From Galaxea fascicularis (taxonomy: Eukaryota > Cnidaria > Anthozoa > Scleractinia > Euphylliidae): a DNA stretch of 64,000 bases. Within the stretch, counting starts at the first letter, position 1. Every line of letters starts with the position of its first letter. The notes below the pieces were generated by a model. It made no database searches. It worked only from the letters and a program-made list of their open reading frames with translations, and had not been told where the DNA came from. The DNA is taken from assembly GCA_948470475.1 (NCBI GenBank), contig OX419335.1:35366797-35430796 (forward strand), given 5' to 3'. Of the stretch, positions 21,201 through 33,200 are shown piece after piece. The translations under genes were made by a program, and so were the position numbers.

Positions 21201-24200
21201 CTTCATAATAATCAATAATGAAGAAAACCTTTATTACTAAAAGATCAACTCTTAATAAAATTGTACACATACTTAAGTTAGGTAAACTTACAGCAAATAC
21301 AAAATTCTCATATTCTAATTTGTGTGATATAAGAATTATTACATTTTTAATGTTACACCCTCTTTTAAAAATTGATCTTCCCAGAATGAACTACCTCCTC
21401 TTCTTATGAACAGATCTTTTTACAACTACTTTCCAGAATATTTCTGTGCACAAGGAAGGTTCATTTTTTACTTTTCTATATCTTGAATCAAAGAGCTCAA
21501 CTGCTGTCACCCCGTGGGATGCCAAATGATTTCCTAATGGAGGGGGGAGGAACAGGGGAGTAAATCTCCCTTCTCCCTACTTTCTGAGCCAATTTCTCTC
21601 TCCTCCCTACTCACCAGGTCCATCCAATTCAATTCTCCCTACTCCCAACTTTTCTTTTTCTCCCTCCTCCCTACTTTTTCCCCCTATTTCTCCCTCCTCC
21701 CAACTTTTTTTGGGCCATTTCTCCCTCCTCCTTATTCTGTTCCTCCCCCCTCCTAATGACAACTTTGTTTTGAAAAGTTCAATGACAATAATCGGGTAAA
21801 AATTCATGTGCTCAACTGACAGTGAGGTCTATATTTTAACTTACTCATGAAATTATTTTTACTTTTCCTCTCCTTCTAGAAAACATTGCCTCACTATGAA
21901 AGACCCTGGCAAACCCCTGTCCCAGCCCTTGAGAAATCTGTTGAGAAAGTCATCAAGTTCCCAACTGAGGATGAGGAATCAGGTTCTGTGTTAGTCGGAT
22001 TCAGAGGACCACTGTGTAGTGATCGCTACAGTCTGTCAGCTCTCTCAGTCATACTTGATTACCTGACAGACACTTCCATAGCTCCACTGCAGCGAGAACT
22101 TGTGGAAATTCCAGACCCGTTTTGCAATGATATTTCCTGTGGTGTGTTGGACTTCTTGGAGACTTCCTTATTCTTAAAAGCTAGAAGCGTCCCATTCAAA
22201 AAGTTGTGTGCCACAAAAGAAAAGATCAAGGAGGTTTTGGGAAACCTTGCGGATAGCAAAGAGGCCATCGACATGAAGCGTATGGGTGTGGTTATTCACC
22301 GCAAAATCCTGGACACAAAGGACAAATTTGAAGATGATCCTCATGACACCTTTGCTGATGCTCTAGTTGGAGATTTCTTGTATTCTATAAAGCCACAGGA
22401 TCTTCAGACCAGAATTGGTGTAATCCAGGACCTCGAAAAGCTTCGGAATGAGCCAGTTGACTACTGGGTGGATTTTCTAAAGAAATACTTCATTTTGTCG
22501 CCTGGTGTTGTGGTAAGAGAAAAAGTGAATCAAAAAGTAATGGGTATTTATCACATGCTTTATTCAAAGTGGGTTTGTGCCATAAATATTACAGTGTGGG
22601 CATCAGGCTTTTACATCATCTATCTTCATTTCATTACTACCTGGAGTTCCAGTTCTTGTAATTTTTATGACTCAGGAACAGTGGTGAATAGTTTATACTG
22701 ATTCACAACATAACTGTGTGCGTTCTGATTGGTCAAAAACCTTTATTGTACCAGTAAACTTGTACAGGCCTGCAACACCTACAATTATTTTATGAAAGCA
22801 ATAGACAGTAATTTGTGTGGGTTTCCCAGAGTACCGGTGATAGGTGTGGTTCCAATTTTTCTTTGGTTTAAAAATTTTCAAACCAGTTTAATTTTGATTT
22901 TCCTTTGTCCATATCCATGACCATAATCTGAGATGAAGGAAAACGGAAATTAAACTGGTTTGATAATTTTTCCACCAAAGAAAAATTAGCCTCCACTCAA
23001 AAAAATCGCGGAGGAGGCGGATGTATGCAGGCTAAGAAAAATTAATTTGAACCCCAAGATAATAAATCCAACTGGGATGTTGGGAGAACACTCAAACAAG
23101 CCGGGAAATTGGTAGAAAATGAGGTCTATTGTTTAAAGATTGTGATGGTTTGTGAAGAAATATTGTTCTTTGTTACTTTTGAGTAGACCCTCTGATCCTA
23201 CATGTTTTGCGGTACTATTACTAAGCCAAACTTGAACTTGCGGGATTTATTACAGTGTGATGTGCCTTACCGTGGCCACCCAAAAAACATTTTTATAAGT
23301 TGGCCAGTGAAGGTACACGAATTTGATTGATAGACACGCCTTCATTTGGTTGTTACGTGTTGAAACTTTCTACGGAGGTGTGTCTGTCAATGAAATTTGC
23401 CTACCTTGATCAGTGGCTAACTTGTAAAAACGTTTGTTGGGTGGCCACGGTAAGGCGCGTCGCACTGTAAGTAACTTTAATTACTCTTTGTGTTGTGTAG
23501 ATTATAGGAGAACCCAGTGCTAAGCTGATGACAGAAATGTCAGAAACTGAGAGGAAACGAGTTGCAGATCAAAGAACGTTGCTCGGTGAAGAAGGGCTGA
23601 AAAGCAAACGACAGAGGCTGGACAAGGCAACCGAAGATAATGAGGTAATTTCACCACCAGAAACCATTAGCCTACATTATTGGTAGGAACACCATTAAAA
23701 TGTTATGGTTTTTAGACTGTATATAAGGTGCCACACATTCTCAAATGCTTTACGGTCGCCTTCTCCCAAGTACTAATTTCTACCAACGGATTGTACTGGA
23801 AAGCTGGTTTACTAACTTAGAACGGACTCCACTGAACCGTTGCCTACAACTTCCCACACCTTACAAACGACTTATCGACGACATCATCAACAATCAAACA
23901 ATAGACCTTGACCGTCTAATTTTACTAACAATAAACGTACGACATTTGACAAAAAGACGGATCGAAACGCACCAATCACCGTTTACTACCGGTGTCAACA
24001 AGGCTTAACTGATAGTCAACCAATAACATCAAGGCTTCGTTGACCAATGACATCAACGACCATTAGTTAACAACTATTCACCGAAGTGGAGGTGGCTAGT
24101 GGTGGATATTTACCAAGCCGCGAAGCGGCGAGGTAAATATCCACCACTAGCCATAAACACTGAGGTGAATAGTTGTTTTAGTATATGCTAAAACAGTGAG

Positions 24201-27200
24201 TTAATATAGCACAAAAAGATGATTTTAGCTCATTATACCTGCAAAGATTACAACATTTTCAAGCGCAAAGTCCGCGCGAATTGCTCGGAGGTGAATAGCA
24301 CAGGATATCCGGAGTTCCAGTACCCTATCAGCGCGCGCGTTCAACGCTATCCACTGTTTTAGTATATACTAATAGTATTTATACCACCTACTGACGTTAC
24401 ACAAATCACTTCACTCTGATGATGACTTCTGATCAGGTTGTCGAAACGTCAGTCAATGTCACCTTGAACAGTCCTTTTCAGCACTACTCTCACCTGAACG
24501 ATAATACTTAGTTCATTTTCAGCCTTTTGGTCTTTTCTGATCTTCCTTAGTGTATTCGAAACAAATTCTGAATTGTTAATTCACAGGTGGCTCCTCCTCC
24601 AGAGGTAGTTACCAGTCTCCCTGTGCCCTCAATATCCAGCATTAGTTTTCACCCCATCAAGATGTTCAGCAACAGACGGCAAGATGGGTGCAATCAAGTC
24701 GAGGCTGAGGCAGTCCAGTTCTCTGTGGCTGAGATTCCCTATTCATTTCAGCTTGACCATGTGTCAACCCTGTTTGTAAAGGTAAGAACTTGTCAGGTTG
24801 TTGATTATGAAGAGAGAGAATAAAAAATAATTTAAGTAATACTACAGCACAGTTTATCTTCTCTTCTAACTCATCTAACAGTCATATTCGACTCGCAAAA
24901 CGTTTTTCTCATGAAAATAAAATATTTAGTAAAATATATTTTGCTTGTATCTTCATGGTATGCATGCACAAGTACAGCTCAGTGAGGTTCTTTTGTCAAA
25001 AACGACAGCCAAATAAATTTGCGAGCTCTCGTACAAAAACATGCGTTCGGACTACAAAACGCTTCGTTCGGAACAAATGGAAAAGGGATAGGGAACCGTT
25101 GGAAACGGGTATTTTGACAGCGGAAGAAATTTGAACTGACGAAGTTGGACGAGCGGCTGAACGACTCACAAAAAGTGCACACTAAAGTTGATGAGGAGAT
25201 GAAGTGTGTGCAGCTTTAGCCGCTGCACTGCTTTTCCAGGCTGACTCTTTTCAACTGATTCGATCTTACAAATGTCAGTTCACACATTAATGTTCATATG
25301 AATTAGTTTCAGCAACTCTGTCAGTTGTAGTTGGAAGTATAGCCCAGGATCCGCAGCCAGCGCTAGAATGGAGAATAGTGAAATTTCTGAAAGGAATCGA
25401 GCGCGCGTGCAGCAAAGGAGCCTTCCGCGTTTGACTTCTGATCCCTTTTTTCCTTTCCCCTTTTTATATTACAAGCTTCTGCATGTTTCCATGTTTCTTT
25501 CTTATTTCATTTGTTTTATTGCAGCTCAGTGTAATGATGGACACAGTAGTTGTACCAGAGGAACTCAAACCTTACATGTGCCTCTATCTTGAAGTACTGT
25601 TCGAGTCGCCGATATTAAGAGATGGAGGTGCGAGAAAATACATTTTTTTTAACCGAAGAATAATACACACCAGTCGGTTATCGCTTGCATTTAATGGTGT
25701 TCATCATACGTTGCTAACCTCGGGAAGTTTCCCGGCCCTGTTTTAAGAGATCAGAGTCTACTTTCTCCTTACGGTATCACCATTTCAGCTAACACACAGG
25801 TTATTAGAATGTAGGAAATGATCATCAGACATGGAATGTCTCGATGTTTAACCACATTCTCTCAACTGGTAGTAGAAGAAATATGAGAAAACCAGTTAAG
25901 AGAATCTGCATGTTGATGTCAGGAATTGAAGGGTTAAAACACTGTATTACATGTAAAACGGTTTCTTCTCTCAATCCCTCAGTTTTTTAAAAGGTGAAGG
26001 CCAGCAGGCGTAAGGAAACCAAGCCTGCGAAGCAGTCGATTCCTTGCCAAACTCTGCGCAGGAAGATCGAGCAAGCGAGAGGGGGAGGGGGGCACCCCCT
26101 CCCCGCTTCTTCCCTATTTTTCGCTCACTCCAGTCAGAAACCGAGATGACATTTAGTTTCCGTTTTTTTTTTTCACAGCTCTTGTTCCTTACGAGCAAGT
26201 TGTAGCAGAACTGGCCGCCGACACACTTGATCAGATCTCTAGTCTTGGACTGAAGGGGATGAGGTTCATGCCAGAGGAATTTTCTCAGCTGGCCTGCGTA
26301 TCACTCAAGGTTGAACATTCAGTTCTGTTTAAGGGTTGTCCCTTGTTATCGCCTGGAACGCATAAACACTCTTATTTTAGGCTTGACCCTAATATTACAC
26401 CAAAGTGCCAACTACTTGGAATGCCATCACATTACTTTTTTTTTCCCAACAAATTTGTTTCAAACAAAGAACCGGCCCCTTACAATTCCTTGGCTTAAAT
26501 TTGCGGTAAATGTTTACTATTTGAATTACGGGATTGACGCTTGTTCACGTAATTGTACGAAAATAAAAATAAAAAATAATAAATCCGGTTCGCGATAGGT
26601 TTGTTCCAAATAACGTTGCGCTTGGCCTTAAACTTTACCTACGCTGCACAGGTCTGCGGAAGTCTTCTCTTTTTCCAATCGAATAAATGAATAACATACA
26701 TGTCTTCTCACGCACACCTCCTCTGTCCTTACAGCTTGAAGTTGAAAAATATGAGAAAGGAATCATGTGGCTGCACGAACTGCTTTACAAAACTCAATTC
26801 ACAAAGGAGAGGCTGGAAATTGTTGGCAAAAAGATGATGAACGACGTAGCAAGGTGAGCGTAACATAAGGGGGTTAGTTTCTAGTTGGCCACCCAACTAG
26901 TTTTTAAAATAGTGACTTTTGAGTGTCCAGCTACTGTGTTTATTTTTAATTTTTTTTTATATTACGTCGTGTATATTTCATTCATTCATCACTTACAGTA
27001 CAAATAAAAGTTGTTGTTGTTAAATAAACTGTGGTGCTGCGACGATATCGATGGGGTAGTAGTACACGAAAATTTGGCGGAGTTTTTGTGATTCCGTCAC
27101 ACCTTCCCTTTGCCACAAACCTGCAACACGTCAGTTCTCCAAGGCGAGCGCTGTTTCTATGGAATCTCTCCGCGGTGGCTAATTTACATTTGTCAACTCA

Positions 27201-30200
27201 GTTCATAAAACTGAGTTCATAATTTTTGTGGGCATAACATAAATTGTTCACTCGAGAGTTAAGTGAATTTATTACTCATTCTTTATGCTATGATGATTCC
27301 TCGACAGAATGAAACGAGAGGGAAGAATTGTAGCGAAAACTCTTATGAGAGACATTGTTTTTACTAAAGGTAAGGGAATCAGTTTTGATGAATGTGAATA
27401 TATGCAAACATAATTTGAACTGCGGATTAAAGAATGAACATGTAAGTGATCGTCGCAGTTCTGAACACAACGTAGTGATCATAATAAACCTTAAAGTGCC
27501 TATAACCCCAAAATATTTTTTTCGCTAACATGCATCTTTGCACCTTTTCGAAACGGATTGCGGCACTTTTTGTCCTTTTTTCTCAAAATCTTGACTTTTA
27601 TAGGCTTTGAAACAGAGCATCATTTGATTCACGACCGAGTCAGAAGGGGAGTGGGTCTATTCCTGATTTGACGTCAAAAACTGATTTGCATGCATGTTTA
27701 CAAAGAGTTAATGCGATACAAATCAGTTTGTGACGTCAAATCAGGAATAGACCCACTCCCCTTCTGACTCGGTCATGAATCAAATGATGCTCTGTTTTAA
27801 AGCCTATAAAAAGTCAAGATTCAGTGAAAAAAGGAAAAAAATGCCGCAATTTGTTTCAAACAAGTGCAAAGATGCATTTTAGCGAAAAAAATATTTTGGG
27901 GTTATAGGCACTTTAAAAAGATAAGGCTTGTGTGGGAGTCGAACCCATGGCCTTTGCGGTACCGGTGCATTGCCCCGCCAACTGAGCTAACAAACCGGCT
28001 GGGAGTTGGTTTTGTCTACTGACTTGTTCATCTTGTAAAAATATTATTTCCTGTGTTAACTGGAAATTGTTCCAAGAAAACGTAAAGATACCTCAGATAA
28101 TGAAAGTTTGAGTTATTGATAGTTGAATTAATTCTCTGGATTTAGAGAAGGAGGGCATTGAATTCCAATGACCGCCTAAATAATTTTCCAGACAGCAACA
28201 TGTTCTCAGCCAACATGGTACGACAATACAGTTTTCTAAGCCAGCTGATGACTGATCTGGAAAATGATGCAGCTAAGGTTGGTGAAGACTTTATTGTTGT
28301 TGTTGTTTTCTAGTTTTCGTTTCGCTGTTGTGGTTTTGTTTCCTCCTTGTTTGAATATTTTGTTCTTTTGTATATGTTTCAATTTCCATCCATGCGACAT
28401 TTAGACTTTCATTTTAGTTAGGCCATACTCATCACGCTTTTCGGCAACAGACTAAGGCTGTAACTTTGATTAGTGGTCCTTCCAGCTTTTCTTTCTCTAA
28501 CGGTGATAATCTTGTTTTATTTCAGGTTATTGAAAAATTTGAGAAGTTACGCTCTCTTCTGACGCAACCATCAAACTTGCGAGTGCACGTGGCTGCTGAT
28601 GTGAACAGATTACCAGCAAATCCCCACGTGCTATGGAAAACCAAGCTACTGCCCGACATTTCAGTTGCAGTACCCACCACGTGAGCCATTCTGTAGTCTC
28701 CATTTGTTTTTTGATCAGAAAGAGACAGTTTCCACATTCTACAAAATTTAATGATATTCAAATCATTTTTTTCAACCGGAGAACACCAGTTTGTCTTTCG
28801 CGTGTCGGATATACATCTATGCCACTTCGGTCAATCCTTCGATTTCTGTTAAACGTTTCATTGCGAATCCGCTGATCAGTGGAAACGCTGTGATGTATTT
28901 TGCAGGGCCTCACTGAAAACCGCCTTTGGGCGACGTGGGTTTCCTGGTTAAATAAAAAAATATATATTATCATCATTATCATTACTATATTCCGCGAAAA
29001 AAATATACCAACTGCACGATAGCCTGACTAGCTTGATCGCAGACAAATTGTCTGAAATTACGATCATGAAAACGGCCACTTAATGATACTACAAACGACT
29101 AACGAAGGATATTCAGAGGAAGACTTGATTTTGATAATTTTCTCTGCAGTAAGCCTGAACAGAAATTGTTCAGTGAAGAGGCCTCTTACTTAAATTTGGG
29201 TCTACAAAGACTGACTTAATCATGTATGAATTTTAGCACCTTTCTCAGTTTGGAGCTTTCAGTAACGAAGGAATTCAGACAATATACCAGCGAGTGGTTT
29301 ATTATTCATTTTCCGTGTTCAGTCGCTCGTAGTCACTTTGATTTCGTGTTTAGACTGAATGGTGGCATTCAAAGGTTTTTTTTAATGGGAAACAGACTTG
29401 TTTTCTCTTCTCCTTCTTTTTTTGTTTCATTTCTACCAGTATTTAACTTTTACTGCATTTCTTTTGCTGCGTTACAGTCTCCCTTCCGTCCAGAAATCCA
29501 GCTCTTTTTTGGCCAATAATCCATTTCACGGTAAAATAGTTGGTGTTGGATCAGTGGAGTCTTCATTTCTCTTCCAAGTTACTCGGTGTATCGATAGTTT
29601 TGATCATCCTGACCTCGCGCCCATTATGGTCTTCCTAGAATGTCTAACAACGCTAGAGGTAAGATGTAACCTCCTGCCGTTCCCCCCCTCCCCCTCCCCC
29701 TCCCCCCCCTCCGACTTTACTGCCTTTACTGATCGTTTGGACTCCTTTACGGAAATAAATTTGTTGTGATATCCCTGATATTGTTTTCAACAAATTTGCA
29801 AGCGTTCGCAAAAGCAAAATACAGGTCGGAGAAATGGAAAGAGGCCGAAAGAGAGAAAATCTGGTGGTAGAGCTAAGAAAACTATTTATTGGGTTAGTAA
29901 TATTAGGCGACCGCGAAACAAACCACGGCAAGACGGTTAATGAAGACATACACAAGAAAACGATGTACCATGAAAGTCAGCGTAAGGAGCCTGGTTGCTT
30001 TCGTCCAGTATCTGTTTGTTTCTCCCCCTATCACGACTTTCCTTTTATTTCCAATAGGGTCCGATATGGCGTCAAGTTCGAGGCTTGGGATTATCCTATG
30101 GTTACGCGTATGTATTTTTAGCTTTTGAAAATATTTGGCGTTTCAGATGGTTTTACAATTCGTTCTGTTTTTCTTTTCTGGGAATATTACTCCAGAACTG

Positions 30201-33200
30201 ACGACGCTAAAAAGTCTTGTGCATGGACCATTGCGTTTCGAAAGAAATTTCTGGAATTTTTTTGTAAACGGTAAACATTCTGGGCGTCGATTAAATTCAG
30301 TTACCCGATAAATAACCGATCACTGGCCTATTTTGTGTTTTCGTCTATCGATCTGCAACAGTTTGCAATAATTTGCTTGGCGTTACAACACATCTGTGCT
30401 TGACAGTCTCAGGAAAAGATCCGTTCCATGCCAGTCGAAAACAATTGTTTTTAAAAATTAATTGGTTTTTCCTGCCGGTTTCATACAACGCATATTTCTA
30501 TCTCGGATCAGTGATTTACGGTACATTATGTTGATCTGAACTTGTCAACACGGTTTTAACAAAATTGCACCTTTTAAAGATTAAAAAATATGTCGGAATA
30601 TTATTTCCCGCAATTGTTATTATTGTATTTTTCCCGTAGAGACCTCACTCTTAGTTAATAAGTAGTGTTGCTTGTTTCTCGTTTTTTTGATAGTTTTTCT
30701 TGTATTTGTAGAATACGCGTCAATCCCGAGAATGGTCTCCTTTATCTCCTCCTTGTCAAGTCAACGCATTTAGTGAAGGCTTACAAGAAAACCCAGGAAA
30801 TTGTTGTGAGTAAATTTGATACGAAGGTGTTATCTTAACCAAGAGATCAGGCGTTGCGTCAAACGTTACACCTTTAACTTACGATCGGCGCATTTGTGGA
30901 GAGAAGAAAAGGGCTGATAAGCGAAGAGCAGCAGCGTTTACAGACGTATGCTTCTGCTGTAATACAGAGGAACGGATACTGAGGACGTGATGGCATTTAC
31001 AGAAACTGTACAACAGTCTCTCTAAACGGTGGCTACTAAATTAATAAGAATTTTAAAAGCCCTTATGTGTGTTTACGTCAAACTAGCTAATTTCCCCATC
31101 GATCCTCGTTTTATTTGTAAATTTAAGCATGAACTAATTCCCATAGCAGCACAATCGAAATGAATACCCACTTGCGAACAGTATGCACGTTTAAGGGATG
31201 AGAAAAAATTTAGTGCAAACGAGGCTTGGTGGGGAATTTTAAACGTCAGACGTAATCATGCATAAGGGCTATTCGCCGAGCAGGTTTTGTTTACTCCGTT
31301 GGCAATAACAATTCAGTGAAGCACGGTCACAGCTACAACCTGTTGCAAAATTGTTGAGACACTCCCAACCAAAAACAGCTGTTCTTTCTTAGAATCGCTA
31401 CTGATAAGAAGGCTGTGAGATAAAGCACACCGCCCCCTCCCTCTCCTTCCGTCCAAGTTTAGAGCATGGTGTTATAGACCGCTCAAAACTTTGATAAGTG
31501 GGGGGGGGGGGGGGAGGAGGGAAGGGAGAGCGAAAGGTCAAGGAGACATTATTTTAAGCCCAAATCACGCTACAGTAACTTGATTGACCCATTGCAGTTA
31601 GTGATCACATAACACCTTGCTGGAGAGCAAAGTAGCACCTCTGACATCGAAACAAAGCAATTTAATTTTAACTTTAAATAATATTTCTTTGATTTGGATG
31701 TCCCAGTGCACAATTTGCTCTCCAGCAAGGTGTACTTTGTACCATAATACCACTAACTGCAAGGGCCTATTGGTTTTACAGCTGGTAGTAGTATTGAAGG
31801 TTTGACTGATTACTTAATTTCTATCTATGCGTGAGGTTTATGTTTTTGTGCTCTTGTGATCAGGAAAGCTACCTGTCTGGTGAAATGGTATTTGATGCCA
31901 GTGAACTGGAATCTGCCATCAGCAGTGTCATATTTGAGATCATTGAGCGGGAAAAGAGCGTCTCATCGGCAGCGTTCCAGGTCAGCACCAGTGAATATGT
32001 TTCCACAATTGCTTTATTTTGGTTGGATGCGTGGTCTTAGTGTTATTCCACGAGTGATAGAGAGTTGGAACCGTTTAAATTTTAAAACATTTTAATATAT
32101 ATTGGCAAAGAAAAAATCAAACAGACTGTATGTCTCGACACGGGAAAAGCTAAGGACTAATTATACCCCCTAGAATAGAGTAACGCTGCGCTTTTCTAGT
32201 TTCAAAAGCAGTATGGGTGTTGGCTGAATGGCCTGTCACATTGGTAAGACTAAAATATGTATAGTAGAAGCAGCGAAAGTATTGAATGAAGTTTTCGTTT
32301 CTGGCTTAATAAAACTCTCTTAACTCGTTTAAAACTTTTTTTTTTCAGAGTCTGATGTCCCAGTTTCGCGGTGTATCCCCTGACTATAACAGGTTTGTGT
32401 GTGACGTTAAAGCGTCTTTTCGTGGTATTTTATGTAATGTTTACAATATGAGCGGCATTGTTGTATCACTATTTACGCCGAGACTTTGTAGTTGTGGTAC
32501 AACACTGACGCAAATATTGTTAACTACTTATTCAACAACAGCATTCTGTGTTCAGATTCATCGATCGTATTTGTAGTACAAGATATTTAAACATAGAAAA
32601 TCGAGCCAAAAGTTTGTGTAGATCAAGAGAGTATTGTATCAAATATACAGCCATTGATTAATAAAACATTTTCTTTGTTTTTCCTTTATTAATTATTAAT
32701 CTGTTGAATAAGAGAAATTCCAGTGTGCGGACACTGATTTAATTGGCCTCAGTCAATGTGTGAACCTTCTAAAATGTGGAGGAATAATACCCTTCGGCTT
32801 GTCCATTCTACATTGTCACTTTTATTGTGTGGTGATTGGTTAAGAGGGCTCGAAATACCGGAAAATTATACCATGTAGCTGTTTTGCGATTTAGATTTAT
32901 CTGCACTGCGTGAATACTCTTCTTCAAATTTCCATTAACTGATACAACTGGCGTCTTATAATTACGATCACGGCGCGAAAACCTTTTATCATCTTTCCCA
33001 CTTTATGGAGCCCCATTCTCATTATCTTAACAAATAATAATTTGCCCTTCTGTAAAGCTTCTCGAATGGCTTGGTAATCCCTGTCTGGAGTTTTCTCTCA
33101 GTTTTTTGGAAGAAAGATCATCGAAAAATCTAATGCATGGCGTCGTCATATTCAAGTTATAATGTTCAAAGCTGTTTTAAAAATCTCACACATGGAGTGG

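Noticed and set aside
27925..27996. Functional tRNA gene
   Set aside because: Acceptor, D and T arms are plausible but the anticodon arm does not form a standard stem and loop; kept as a tRNA-like or SINE feature only.
29653..29955. Minus-strand frame with a poly-Gly tract
   Set aside because: The glycine run is read from a C-rich simple repeat at 29680-29712 next to an exon of the M16 gene.
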